This document shows, in pieces, positions 10,115-18,821 of a stretch of DNA of 64,000 nt. A program made the position numbers and the translations under genes. The notes under the pieces are model-generated. The model ran no database searches and was not told the DNA's origin. It was given only the letters and a program-made list of their open reading frames with translations. Origin of the DNA: Leucobacter sp. cx-328 (GTDB taxonomy: Bacteria > Actinomycetota > Actinomycetes > Actinomycetales > Microbacteriaceae); assembly GCF_014530035.1 (NCBI RefSeq), contig NZ_JACVMX010000001.1, positions 1 to 64,000 of the forward strand, given 5' to 3'. Each line of letters begins with the position of its first letter. Within the stretch, counting starts at the first letter, position 1.

Positions 10115-11058
10115 GGGCGAAAGTCAAGGCCGCAGCTAGCGGCACGGAGGAGTATGAGGAACTCACCTGGCTGCTGCGCCGATCCGCCTCCCTCTTGCGC
10201 GGCGGGATTCCGGTCGGCAGAGTACTTGGGTTCGTGCTCGACAGTGAGCCGGAGGCGGTGACCGCGAGCCCGCGATTGGCAGAAATTGGTGCGCGGATCA
10301 CGGCAGCCCCGGACGTGCCCCGTGCGCTCGCCGCAGCAGGTTCACCAGCCTGGCGGATCGCGGCCGCGGCCTGGCTCATCGGCGAGCGAAGCGGGGCACC
10401 GATGGCGACCGTGCTCGATCGCTTGGCGGTCGCGACGCAGGCATTGATCGACGTTGCTCACAGGCGTGCCGTGCTGGTTGCCGGCCCCTCGGCTACCGTG
10501 CGCCTCGTGGCCTGGCTGCCGCCCGCCGCGATTGGGATGGGGCTGGCGCTTGGTTTGAATCCGCTGCCGGTGTTTGTCACCCCGCTTGGCATCACGCTCG
10601 TGGTGATCGGGGCGCTCCTGGAATGGTGCGGGGTGCGTTGGGCGAGGCGCATGATGACGAGCGTTGCGCGTGCGGATCGGATCGTAGCGGTCGAGTGTGA
10701 ACTGTTGTGGATTGCGCTTGCCGGCGGCGCTCCGCCCGGCCTCGCGCGGCGGTGGGTCGCGACCGCGGTCGACGAGGTGGGTGCCGAATGGGTGCCGTTT
10801 GTTGAGCTGATGGACACGTCAGCTGCTGGTCGTGTGCTTGCGATGGCGCGGCAAACCGGCGTGCCAGCCGGCGCCCTGCTGCTGGAAGCTGCGTCGCTTG
10901 CTCGCGCACACGCGACGACGCAGCTTGAACGAGATGCCGAGCGACTCGGGGTGCGCGTACTCATTCCGCTCGCAGCCTGCATTCTGCCCGCGTTTGTGGC
11001 GCTCGGGGTAGTGCCGGTGCTGGTGTCTTTGCTGAGCGGAGTGGGGCAAATTGGCTGA
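10111..11058 (+). CDS. TadB/TadC-like type II secretion F-family membrane protein
   Basis: The protein belongs to the inner-membrane platform family of Tad/type II secretion systems, which anchors the ATPase. It has two cytoplasmic four-helix segments of the T2SSF type separated and followed by hydrophobic helices (around residues 125-175 and at the C-terminus). The GTG start overlaps the tadA stop as GTGA; a start 21 bases earlier is possible. It is the last pilus gene at this site: pilin and TadE-like genes, which normally follow directly, are found on the same strand only at 57.3 kb. Confidence 0.85.
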   Translation: MRAKVKAAASGTEEYEELTWLLRRSASLLRGGIPVGRVLGFVLDSEPEAVTASPRLAEIGARITAAPDVPRALAAAGSPAWRIAAAAWLIGERSGAPMATVLDRLAVATQALIDVAHRRAVLVAGPSATVRLVAWLPPAAIGMGLALGLNPLPVFVTPLGITLVVIGALLEWCGVRWARRMMTSVARADRIVAVECELLWIALAGGAPPGLARRWVATAVDEVGAEWVPFVELMDTSAAGRVLAMARQTGVPAGALLLEAASLARAHATTQLERDAERLGVRVLIPLAACILPAFVALGVVPVLVSLLSGVGQIG

Positions 11059-11086
11059 AGAAAACACGGCAGAACACATCTCGCAC

Positions 11087-11116
11087 TTGAACATCAGATG
11101 AATGTAAGGCTATGGT
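11087..11116 (+). promoter_or_regulatory. Candidate promoter and operator of first siderophore importer
   Basis: TTGAAC (11087-11092) and TATGGT (11111-11116) with an 18-base spacer resemble a sigma-70-type promoter. The 12-mer AACATCAGATGA (11090-11101) overlaps the -35 box and recurs at 16692 before the second siderophore operon, where it is half of a perfect inverted repeat. An iron- or siderophore-responsive repressor is a reasonable inference; the motif does not match the DtxR/IdeR consensus well. Confidence 0.45.
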
Positions 11117-11131
11117 GAATTGTTGTCGCCA

Positions 11132-11155
11132 GGGGCCGAGTTTGGGATCGGCCCC
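11132..11155 (+). other. Leader hairpin before siderophore-binding lipoprotein gene
   Basis: Arms 11132-11139 and 11148-11155 (GGGGCCGA/TCGGCCCC) pair perfectly around 8 bases, and outer arms TGTCGC and GCGACA could extend the stem to about 11124-11166. It could terminate the tad transcript or act as an attenuator in the leader of the importer. Confidence 0.5.
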
Positions 11156-11219
11156 AGCGCGCGACAGACCGGTGTGACCCCCGCGCCGGCATCACCAGAT
11201 TTGAAACTGAGGAGCGTTC

Positions 11220-12215
11220 GTGAATCGCCGAATGACCCGATCCGCGTCCGTTGTAGCGCTTGCGCTTACGGCCGCACTGACCATGGCAGGCTGCTCGTCG
11301 GCTGACACTGACTCGAAGGCCGAAGACGCTGCGGCGTCGACCGTCACCATCACCGATAACCACGGTGAGATTGAAGTTCCCGTCAACCCCGAGCGCGTTG
11401 TTGTGCTCGACAACCACGCCTTCGAGACGCTGACTGAGTGGGATGTTCCGCTCGTCGCAGCGCCGAAGGACGTCATGGGTACTGTCTGGCCGAACTACAC
11501 CGACGATGAGTCGGTTGCAAACGTCGGCAATCACCGCGAGCCTGACCTTGAGGCAATCATCGCTGCGTCTCCCGATCTCATTATCGGTGGCTACCGCTTC
11601 GGTGATTACTACGATGACCTCGTCAAGCAGAACCCCGACGCAAAGGTCATCGAGCTCGCTCCCCGCGACGGCGAAGACGTCTTCTCTGAGTTGAAGCGTG
11701 AGAGTACGATTCTCGGCCAGATCTTCGATCACGAAGCGGAGGCAACTGCGCTCAACGACGATCTCGACGCAGCAATCGCTGGCGCGAAGGAAGCGTACGA
11801 CGGCAAGAGCACCGTCATGGCAGTGAACACATCGGCAGGCAAGATCGGCTACCTCGCTCCCGGTGTTGGCCGTTCGCTCGGCCCGATCTTCGGTGCGCTT
11901 GATCTCAAGCCCGCACTTGAGGTCGAAGGCGCATCGGACGACCATAAGGGCGACGACATCTCGGTCGAGGCAATTGCAGCATCGAACCCCGATTGGATCG
12001 TTGCACTCGACCGCGACGCGGCATTCGCTGCGGATGAGCGTGAGGAAGGATCGCTACCCGCGACCGAGCTCATCACCAACTCTGAGGCACTGAAGAACGT
12101 CACTGCCGTGACCAAGGGCAACGTTGTTGTGCTTGATTCGAACTTCTACCTCACCGAAGATATTCAGGCGTACACCGACCTCTTCAACCAGTTGAAGGTA
12201 GCGTTCGCAGGCTAA
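11220..12215 (+). CDS. Iron-siderophore ABC transporter substrate-binding lipoprotein (CeuA/YclQ-like)
   Basis: The protein captures ferric siderophore outside the membrane and delivers it to the permease pair encoded next. Residues 1-24 form a lipoprotein signal ending in the lipobox M-A-G-C. The mature part is a class III (FecB/TroA-like) binding fold with the single-helix linker, most like the catecholate/petrobactin group (CeuA, YclQ). Start is GTG with GAGGAG seven bases upstream. Four genes follow as a unit (binding protein, two permeases, ATPase), each overlapping the next by 1 to 8 bases. Confidence 0.9.
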   Translation: MNRRMTRSASVVALALTAALTMAGCSSADTDSKAEDAAASTVTITDNHGEIEVPVNPERVVVLDNHAFETLTEWDVPLVAAPKDVMGTVWPNYTDDESVANVGNHREPDLEAIIAASPDLIIGGYRFGDYYDDLVKQNPDAKVIELAPRDGEDVFSELKRESTILGQIFDHEAEATALNDDLDAAIAGAKEAYDGKSTVMAVNTSAGKIGYLAPGVGRSLGPIFGALDLKPALEVEGASDDHKGDDISVEAIAASNPDWIVALDRDAAFAADEREEGSLPATELITNSEALKNVTAVTKGNVVVLDSNFYLTEDIQAYTDLFNQLKVAFAG

Positions 12216-13315
12216 TGTCGCAGCAAGACCACGTGCCCCCGCCTGAGGGGTCACGGCCGGGGGTGTCTACTCATTCGAGTGGACACCCCATCCGGCGTTA
12301 TACAGCCACCAAATCAATCGCCGAAGTACACGCTTCGGCCAACTCTGACGAAGCTGACGCGGGGGTCGCGCCGGCTCGACGCCTGTCCTGGCAGTTCGCA
12401 CTTGCCTTGCTTGCGACTGCGGGCCTGCTTATCGCCTCACTCCTCGTCGGCGTCTACGACTTGCAGGCCGACTTCGGCAGCGAAATGTTCTGGATCACCC
12501 GCGTCCCGCGCACCCTCGCGCTGCTGCTCGCGGGAGCCGCGATGGCGACGAGTGGCCTCGTGATGCAGATGCTCACGCAGAACCGATTCGTTGACGCCAC
12601 CACATCCGGCACCACGGAGTGGGCGGCGCTCGGCCTGCTCCTCACCGCGCTCCTCACCCCCAACGTCGGCCTCGTCGGCCGCATGGTGGTCGCGAGCATT
12701 TTTGCGTTTATCGGCGCAATGGTGTTCATGCTCATTCTCAGGCGGATCGCGATCCGCCAAACGCTCGTCGTTCCCCTCATTGGCATCATGCTCGGTGCGG
12801 TCGTCAGCGCGCTCACGACGTTTATTGCGGCGAAGTACAACCTGCTGCAGATGGTGAGTACATGGTTCCTTGGCAGCTTCACGCAGGTCGTGCGCGGCCG
12901 CTACGAAGTGTTGTGGATCGTCGCGGCTGTCACCCTCCTCGTCTTCTTGCTCGCAGACCGCATCACTGTCGCTGGTCTCGGGAAGGACGTCGCGACGAGT
13001 ATCGGTGTTCGCTACGAAGCGATCCTTATCGCCGGCACCGCGCTCGTGGCGATCGCGGCTGGTGTGACGACGGTCGTCGTGGGCTTTCTGCCGTTCCTTG
13101 GCCTGGTGGTGCCGAACATCGTCTCGATGATTCGCGGTGACAACGTTCGCAGCAATCTGCCGTGGGTGTGCCTCGGCGGTATCGCGCTCGTGACCGCGTG
13201 TGATCTCATCGGCCGCACGATCATCATGCCGTTCGAGGTCCCCGCGTCGCTCGTGCTCGGCGTCGTCGGTGCCGTGGTGTTCATCACGATGCTGCTGAGG
13301 AGAAACAATGGCTAG
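12215..13315 (+). CDS. Iron-siderophore ABC permease (FecCD family, CeuB/YclN-like)
   Basis: This FecCD-type permease subunit pairs with the next gene product to form the channel of the importer. After an unusually long hydrophilic N-terminus of about 55 residues come some nine or ten membrane helices, with the family's PRTLALLLAGAAMATSGLVMQ segment and the cytoplasmic coupling region with a conserved Gly (AGVTTVVVGFLPFLGLVVPN). The ATG shares one base with the preceding stop codon. Hydropathy and motifs are clear; the ligand is not determined by sequence. Confidence 0.9.
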   Translation: MSQQDHVPPPEGSRPGVSTHSSGHPIRRYTATKSIAEVHASANSDEADAGVAPARRLSWQFALALLATAGLLIASLLVGVYDLQADFGSEMFWITRVPRTLALLLAGAAMATSGLVMQMLTQNRFVDATTSGTTEWAALGLLLTALLTPNVGLVGRMVVASIFAFIGAMVFMLILRRIAIRQTLVVPLIGIMLGAVVSALTTFIAAKYNLLQMVSTWFLGSFTQVVRGRYEVLWIVAAVTLLVFLLADRITVAGLGKDVATSIGVRYEAILIAGTALVAIAAGVTTVVVGFLPFLGLVVPNIVSMIRGDNVRSNLPWVCLGGIALVTACDLIGRTIIMPFEVPASLVLGVVGAVVFITMLLRRNNG

Positions 13316-14336
13316 TATCGTTCAGCTCTCAAGTACGGGTGAGGCGCCAGAATTGGCGGATCCGCCCACTCGCTGGATCACCCGCAACTGGCCGATTCTG
13401 CTCGTGTTCGGCATCGCCCTCGCGCTGGCGATTGCGATCGTGACGTACGGAAACCCGGCGCCGCCAGGGAGCTCGGGGTTCTGGTCGATCGTGCAGTCGC
13501 GTGGCGAAACAATTTGGACCATCGCGCTGGTGGCGGTCGCGCAATCTGTGGCGACCGTGCTTTTCCACACGGCAACGTCGAACCGAATTTTGACGCCGTC
13601 GATCCTTGGCTTCGACGCCTTGTATGTGCTCATGCAGACTGCATTGGTGTATCTGTATGGCACCTCGGCGACGAGCATGGAGGGGATACCGAAGATCATC
13701 GTGCAGAGCACGCTCATGGTGCTGTTTGCGACTGTGCTCTACGGGTGGCTCTTCTCTCGCCGCCGTGCAAACTTGCATCTGTTGTTGCTGGTCGGCATCG
13801 TGCTCGGGGTCGGCTTTGGTTCGATCTCCTCGTTCCTGCAGCGCATGCTCACGCCGAGCGAGTTTGACGTGCTGAGTGCGCGGCTGTTTGGCTCGATCAG
13901 CAAGGGCAACATCGAGTATCTGCCGATTGCATCGCTCATCGTGGGCGCGGTGCTCGTCTTCGTGTGGGTGCGCCGCCGTACCTACGACGTGCTCGCGCTC
14001 GGCCGCGACGTGTCAACGAGTCTCGGCGTTCGGTACAAGCGTGAGATTGTGACCGTGCTCGTGTTGGTCGCGGTGCTGGTCTCGGTCTCGGCGACAATGG
14101 TTGGCCCGATGACGTTCTATGGCTTCCTCGTGGCGACACTCGCGTATCAGTTTGCTCGTGGCCAAACGCACGCTGAGATTCTGCCGCTCGCCATTGGCAT
14201 CGGCCTGGTCACACTGCTGGGGGCGACCTTCGTGCTCAAGCACGTCTTCTCCGCTGCGGGCCTCGTGACCGTGATTATTGAGTTCTTGGGCGGTCTGCTC
14301 TTCCTCATCATTCTGCTTAGAAAGGGACTGCGTTGA
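13308..14336 (+). CDS. Iron-siderophore ABC permease (FecCD family, CeuC/YclO-like)
   Basis: This is the second permease subunit of the first siderophore importer. It has around nine or ten membrane helices and the segment SATMVGPMTFYGFLVATLAYQ that corresponds to the coupling region of FecCD proteins. It overlaps the previous gene by 8 bases and has GAGGAG in front of its ATG. Two different permeases per importer, as here, are typical of the Ceu/Ycl subgroup. Confidence 0.9.
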   Translation: MASIVQLSSTGEAPELADPPTRWITRNWPILLVFGIALALAIAIVTYGNPAPPGSSGFWSIVQSRGETIWTIALVAVAQSVATVLFHTATSNRILTPSILGFDALYVLMQTALVYLYGTSATSMEGIPKIIVQSTLMVLFATVLYGWLFSRRRANLHLLLLVGIVLGVGFGSISSFLQRMLTPSEFDVLSARLFGSISKGNIEYLPIASLIVGAVLVFVWVRRRTYDVLALGRDVSTSLGVRYKREIVTVLVLVAVLVSVSATMVGPMTFYGFLVATLAYQFARGQTHAEILPLAIGIGLVTLLGATFVLKHVFSAAGLVTVIIEFLGGLLFLIILLRKGLR

Positions 14337-15094
14337 TCGAACTCAACGAGATCAATAAAGACTACGAAGGAAGGCACGTTCTCGGACCGATCAACCTCAC
14401 CATCCAGCAGGGTGGCGTTACTGCGCTCATCGGCCCGAACGGTGCTGGCAAATCAACGATGCTGACGATCATTGGCCGTCTGCTCGAGGCCGACAGCGGG
14501 CGAGTGACGGTCGGCGGGCTCGATGTGCACACAGCGAAGCCGCGTGAACTGGCAAAGGTGGTGTCAATTCTCAAGCAGGAGAACCACTTCATGGCCCGTT
14601 TGACCGTGCGTCAGCTGGTGACGTTTGGACGATTCCCGCACTCCGGCGGTCGTCAGACCGAGACTGACCGACGAGCGATTCACGCGGCCATCGCGTTCCT
14701 TGACCTTGCTGGCATGGAAGATCGCTTCATTGATGAGCTGTCGGGCGGTCAGCGTCAGCGCGCATTCGTCGCGATGGTGCTCGCGCAAGACACTGACTAT
14801 GTGCTGCTCGACGAGCCGCTCACGGGCCTCGACATGCGGCACGCGGTCAGCATGATGGGCCAGGTGCGTGCTGCGGCCGATGCGCTGGGCAAAACCGTGG
14901 TGCTCGTGATTCACGACGTGAACTTTGCGGCGGCCTACGCCGACCGCATTGTGGCGCTCGCAAACGGACAGGTTGTTGCCTCAGGCACCCCGGACGAGAT
15001 TATCTCGCCCGAGGTGCTTGAGCGCGTGTTCGAGACTCCGGTGCAGGTCGTGCGTCACAACGACCACCCGGTGGCGGTGTATTACCGGCCCTGA
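14333..15094 (+). CDS. Iron-siderophore ABC ATP-binding protein (CeuD/YclP-like)
   Basis: This ATPase drives the first siderophore importer. It shows Walker A GPNGAGKST, the Q loop (ILKQENHF), the signature LSGGQRQRA, Walker B YVLLDEPLTGLD and the switch His in VIHDVNFA. The TTG start overlaps the previous stop as TTGA and follows AGAAAGGG. Its last 13 bases overlap the end of the oppositely oriented APC permease gene. Confidence 0.93.
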   Translation: MIELNEINKDYEGRHVLGPINLTIQQGGVTALIGPNGAGKSTMLTIIGRLLEADSGRVTVGGLDVHTAKPRELAKVVSILKQENHFMARLTVRQLVTFGRFPHSGGRQTETDRRAIHAAIAFLDLAGMEDRFIDELSGGQRQRAFVAMVLAQDTDYVLLDEPLTGLDMRHAVSMMGQVRAAADALGKTVVLVIHDVNFAAAYADRIVALANGQVVASGTPDEIISPEVLERVFETPVQVVRHNDHPVAVYYRP

Positions 15095-16503
15095 GCGTCT
15101 CTGACCGTGGGGGTCGCGGCCTCGGCGGGCGCTGGTTCACTGACTACCACGGTCGTGGTGAGCGTATCGTCGCTCTCGACAGTCTCGATGTCGAGGCCCG
15201 GCGCAGGCCGGGAGAATCCGCGCGTGAGGAATGCGAGGTAGATCACGCCTGCGGTGAGCCAAATGCTGCCGATGATGATGGCGAGCGTGCTCAGGTGGAA
15301 GAGGAGGTACAGGTCGACCGCGACGCCGAGCGCCGGGATCAGGAGGTACCCGAAGAAGTGGGTGCGCAGCGGCATGCTCGAACGGTTCTTCCACCACAGC
15401 ACGAAGACACAAATGTTTGCAATGGTGAACGCGAGGAAGGCGCCGAAGTTAATGAGTGATGTGGCGTCCCCCATGCTCAGGAACTGGCCTGCGAGGCCAA
15501 TGGTTGCGATGAACAGGAGATTGAAGGTCGGGGTTCTGAACTTCTCGCTCAGGTGGCCAAAGGCCTTCTTCGGGAATACGCCGTCGCGTCCCATGACGAA
15601 CAGCAGTCGGCTGCCGCTTGCCTGTACAGCAACGCACGATGCCAGCCCGCCGATGAGCACGGTCGAGTTCACCAGGCCGGCAAAGACGGGGCCGCCGATG
15701 ACGTTGAGAATCTCAAACCCAGCGGTATCTGCGTTTGCGAATTCCAAACTGGGGTAGGCCCACTGCATGACGAATGCGGAAGCGACAAAGATGATGCCGC
15801 CACTGATGACCACTGCGACGATGCCGCGTGGGACGGTTGTGCGCGGATTCTTCACCTCTTCGCTCAGGGTGCTGACGGCGTCGAATCCCAAGAACGAGTA
15901 TGCGGCGACGGCGGCACCGGCTGCCACGAGTGAGAACGTCGTTGACTCAGGCCAAATGGCTACCGCTGGTGAGACGCCGCTCCCGCCCGCGAACGCGATG
16001 CCGAAACCGATGAGGCAGAGTATGCCGGCCATGACGAAGATGAGGAGGAAGCGGTTGAAGCGATCCGCCACTTTCATACCCAGGATGTTCATGGCCGTAC
16101 AGAACGCGATCACGATGAGGCCCCACGCCCAGGGCGGCAGGAACGGGAACTGGGCTGAGAAGAAGAGCCCAATGATGAGCCAGGCCACCATTGGAAGGAA
16201 GAGGTAGTCGAGCAAGATGATCCAGCCGGCGAGGAAGCCGAGCTTGCTGCCGATGGTGCGGCGGGCGTAGGTGTAGACCGATCCCGAAGCGGGGAACTTG
16301 CGCGCGAGCTTGCCGTAGCTCACCGCGGTGAGGAGCATGGCGAGCGTGGCAAAGACGTAGGCCATGGGAGTCGCGCCCTGCGAAATGGTCGCGATCACGC
16401 CAAACGTGGCGATCACGACTGCGGGGGCCATGTAGGAGAGCCCGAAGACGATGAGACCGGCGAGATTGAGCTGAGGAATGAGTTTCTTAACGGGTGCAGA
16501 CAC
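15082..16503 (-). CDS. APC-family amino acid/polyamine permease
   Basis: A 12-helix secondary transporter of the APC superfamily, with the N-terminal unwound-helix motif FGLSYMAPAVV and the conserved SFLGFDAVSTLSEEVKNPRTT region near the middle. The substrate is probably an amino acid or polyamine and cannot be told further. The GTG start (V-S-A-P-V-K-K) has AAAGGAG nine bases upstream; a longer frame begins 69 bases earlier without such a site. The gene sits alone on the minus strand between two siderophore operons, its 3' end overlapping the first by 13 bases. Confidence 0.85.
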   Translation of the reverse strand: MSAPVKKLIPQLNLAGLIVFGLSYMAPAVVIATFGVIATISQGATPMAYVFATLAMLLTAVSYGKLARKFPASGSVYTYARRTIGSKLGFLAGWIILLDYLFLPMVAWLIIGLFFSAQFPFLPPWAWGLIVIAFCTAMNILGMKVADRFNRFLLIFVMAGILCLIGFGIAFAGGSGVSPAVAIWPESTTFSLVAAGAAVAAYSFLGFDAVSTLSEEVKNPRTTVPRGIVAVVISGGIIFVASAFVMQWAYPSLEFANADTAGFEILNVIGGPVFAGLVNSTVLIGGLASCVAVQASGSRLLFVMGRDGVFPKKAFGHLSEKFRTPTFNLLFIATIGLAGQFLSMGDATSLINFGAFLAFTIANICVFVLWWKNRSSMPLRTHFFGYLLIPALGVAVDLYLLFHLSTLAIIIGSIWLTAGVIYLAFLTRGFSRPAPGLDIETVESDDTLTTTVVVSEPAPAEAATPTVRDAQGR

Positions 16504-16563
16504 TGGCGATCGCTCCTTTGAGATCTGGGGTGCAGGACGTGCACGTATCGCGTCATTGCGATT

Positions 16564-16580
16564 TCCGTACAAAGTACGGA
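16564..16580 (-). promoter_or_regulatory. Inverted repeat upstream of APC permease
   Basis: TCCGTAC-AAA-GTACGGA is a perfect 7-bp inverted repeat with a 3-base spacer, 61 bases upstream of the permease start. It is a plausible operator; the regulator is unknown. Confidence 0.4.
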
Positions 16581-16691
16581 TTGTGCGTCAGGACTAGTAC
16601 ATGCGGAATATGGCCATCCGTCAAGCCCTATTTGCGGAGGTGCAGGCTGAGAAACTCACAGAAAGTTTGCCAAAGCAAGCGCAACCTTACT

Positions 16692-16707
16692 AACATCAGA
16701 TGATGTT
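16692..16707 (+). promoter_or_regulatory. Perfect inverted-repeat operator before second siderophore operon
   Basis: AACATCA-GA-TGATGTT is a perfect inverted repeat lying 37 bases before the start codon. Its first 12 bases match the sequence at 11090-11101 before the first siderophore importer, which suggests one shared regulator. A weak promoter (TTTGCC at 16666, TACTAA at 16688) would put the repeat over the transcription start. Confidence 0.5.
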
Positions 16708-16743
16708 CGGAAACGTTGATTTTGCTTATGAAAGGCACTCCCT

Positions 16744-17778
16744 ATGCGCACCTCTCGTCTTTTCGCGGTCGGCGCCGCGCTCGCGCTGACCCTCGGCATG
16801 AGCGCTTGCTCGTCCGGTTCCTCCGGCGATGCGAGCGCACAGACCGACGCTGGTGCGTCTGCGGCGGGCGATGTGTTCCCCGTGACGATTGAGCACGTCT
16901 ACGGCGAGACCGTGGTGAAGGAAAAGCCCACTCGCGTGGCAACCGTCGCGTGGGCAAACCACGAGGTCCCGCTCGCGCTCGGAATTGTGCCGGTCGGCAT
17001 GACCAAGGTCACCTGGGGCGATGATGACAATGATGGCGTGCTGCCCTGGGTTGAGGACAAGCTCGAAGAGCTCGGTGCAGAAACCCCGGTGCTCTTCGAC
17101 GAGACCGACGGCATCGATTTCGAGGCAGTCGCAGATACCCAGCCCGATGTGATTCTCGCTGCATACTCCGGTCTCACGAAGGAGGAGTACACCACGCTCT
17201 CAAAGATTGCGCCGGTGGTGGCCTATCCAGAGGTCGCGTGGGGTACCTCAGTAGATGACATGATCCGCCTCGACTCGCAGGCACTCGGTCTCTCTCAGGA
17301 GGGGGACGCCCTCATCGATGACCTGCACGCGCAGGCAGACGCCGCCCTCGCCGCCAACAGCGCTCTCGAAGGCAAGAAGGTACTGTTCGCGTACATTGAC
17401 CCGAACGACTTCAGCCAGATCGGCTACTACACCGCGAGCGATACGCGTCCCGGCTACCTCCACGACATTGGGCTGCCGTACCCGCAGGTTGTTGAAGACA
17501 GCGTCGGAAGTGAAGACTTCTACCTCACCGTGAGCGCAGAGGACGCGGAGAAGTTTGATGATGTCGACCTCTTCGTCACTTACGGCGATGCTGCATTTGT
17601 GAAGCAGTTGCAGGCTGATCCGCTGCTTTCGAAGATCCCCGCGATTGCTGCAGGTAACATCGCAATCTTGCCGGATGCAACTCCTATCGCAGCCTCGGCA
17701 AACCCCTCGCCGCTGTCGATCTCGTGGGGCCTGCAGGACTACCTCAAGCTGCTTGCTGAACCGCTGACCGCACAGTGA
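16744..17778 (+). CDS. Iron-siderophore ABC transporter substrate-binding lipoprotein (FepB/FatB-like)
   Basis: The binding lipoprotein of the second siderophore importer. A signal peptide ends in the lipobox M-S-A-C (Cys22), followed by a Ser/Gly/Ala-rich linker and a class III binding fold containing the PTRVATVAW entry strand and the TLSKIAPVVAYPEV hinge typical of ferric-siderophore binding proteins. It shares little with the first system's binding protein, so the two importers probably take different chelates. The gene overlaps the next permease gene as GTGA. Confidence 0.9.
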   Translation: MRTSRLFAVGAALALTLGMSACSSGSSGDASAQTDAGASAAGDVFPVTIEHVYGETVVKEKPTRVATVAWANHEVPLALGIVPVGMTKVTWGDDDNDGVLPWVEDKLEELGAETPVLFDETDGIDFEAVADTQPDVILAAYSGLTKEEYTTLSKIAPVVAYPEVAWGTSVDDMIRLDSQALGLSQEGDALIDDLHAQADAALAANSALEGKKVLFAYIDPNDFSQIGYYTASDTRPGYLHDIGLPYPQVVEDSVGSEDFYLTVSAEDAEKFDDVDLFVTYGDAAFVKQLQADPLLSKIPAIAAGNIAILPDATPIAASANPSPLSISWGLQDYLKLLAEPLTAQ

Positions 17779-18821
17779 TTGCGATCACCCCAGCCGCGGT
17801 GCCGGCCGTTGCGCAACTGCAGCGGCCGGCACTGCGGCGCTCTCTGTGGCTCCTTGCCGGCTGCCTCATCCTCGCGGTCGTTGCGGTCTTGTCGGTCTCG
17901 TTTGGGGTTCGCTCCGTCACCGCGAATGACATCTTTGCCGCGCTCGCCGGGCACGATGCAACACTTGAGCAGGCCGCGATCATCAAGCGAATCCCGCGCA
18001 CTGTGCTGGCGGTGTTCGTCGGTGCCGCGCTCGCGATGTCAGGCGCGACCATGCAGGCGGTCACCCGTAACCCGATTGCGGATCCCGGCATTCTGGGAGT
18101 GACGACCGGTGCGTCGCTTGCTGTGGTCATTGGAATTGCGTTCTTTGGGCTCGCGCACTCGCTGAGCTTCATTCTCGTGGCGGTCGTTGGCGCTGGTATC
18201 ACCGCGGTCTTTGTGTACACGGTGGGTTCGCTTGGAGCGGGCGGGGCGACCCCGCTCAAGCTCGCGCTCGCAGGCGCCGCGGTGACCGCGGCGCTCACCT
18301 CGCTCATCAGCGCCATCATGTTGCCCCGCGTTGAGCTGCTCCGTGCATTTCAGTCATGGCAGATCGGCGGTGTCGGGAGCGCAGAGTGGCCCAAGATCGC
18401 AATGCTCGTGCCGACGCTCGCGGTGGGCGCTGCCATCTGCCTGTTCTGTGCCCGCGGAATGAACTCGCTCGCACTGGGCGACGACATGGCTGCCGGACTC
18501 GGTGAGAACGTGCAGCGCACTCGGGTGCTCTCAGCGCTCGGCGCAGTGATTCTTGCGGGTGCTGCGACCGCAATTGCCGGCCCGATTGGTTTCGTTGGAC
18601 TGGTCATCCCGCACGTGTGCCGTATGCTCGTCGGCCCAGACCATAGGTGGTTGCTCCCGTTCTCTGCGCTGCTCGGCGCCATTCTTTTGACCGGTTCTGA
18701 TGTGCTTGGCCGCGTGATTGCTCCCGCGTCTGAGGAGATTCAAGTCGGCATCATCACCGCCGTCATTGGTGCTCCGTTCTTTATTTGGATTGTTCGTCGA
18801 CAGAAGGTGCGTGAACTGTGA
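17775..18821 (+). CDS. Iron-siderophore ABC permease (FecCD family, FepD-like)
   Basis: First permease subunit of the second importer. About ten membrane helices follow a short N-terminus. Family landmarks include RIPRTVLAVFVGAALAMSGA, NPIADPGILGVTTGAS and the coupling region GPIGFVGLVIPHVCR. Its GTG start overlaps the preceding stop codon by 4 bases, as does its own stop with the next gene. Confidence 0.92.
   Translation: MIAITPAAVPAVAQLQRPALRRSLWLLAGCLILAVVAVLSVSFGVRSVTANDIFAALAGHDATLEQAAIIKRIPRTVLAVFVGAALAMSGATMQAVTRNPIADPGILGVTTGASLAVVIGIAFFGLAHSLSFILVAVVGAGITAVFVYTVGSLGAGGATPLKLALAGAAVTAALTSLISAIMLPRVELLRAFQSWQIGGVGSAEWPKIAMLVPTLAVGAAICLFCARGMNSLALGDDMAAGLGENVQRTRVLSALGAVILAGAATAIAGPIGFVGLVIPHVCRMLVGPDHRWLLPFSALLGAILLTGSDVLGRVIAPASEEIQVGIITAVIGAPFFIWIVRRQKVREL

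Noticed and set aside
11087-11120. Possible DtxR/IdeR iron box (TAAGGCTA)
   Set aside because: Only one half resembles the consensus and the symmetric half is missing; the shared AACATCAGATGA motif is the stronger candidate.
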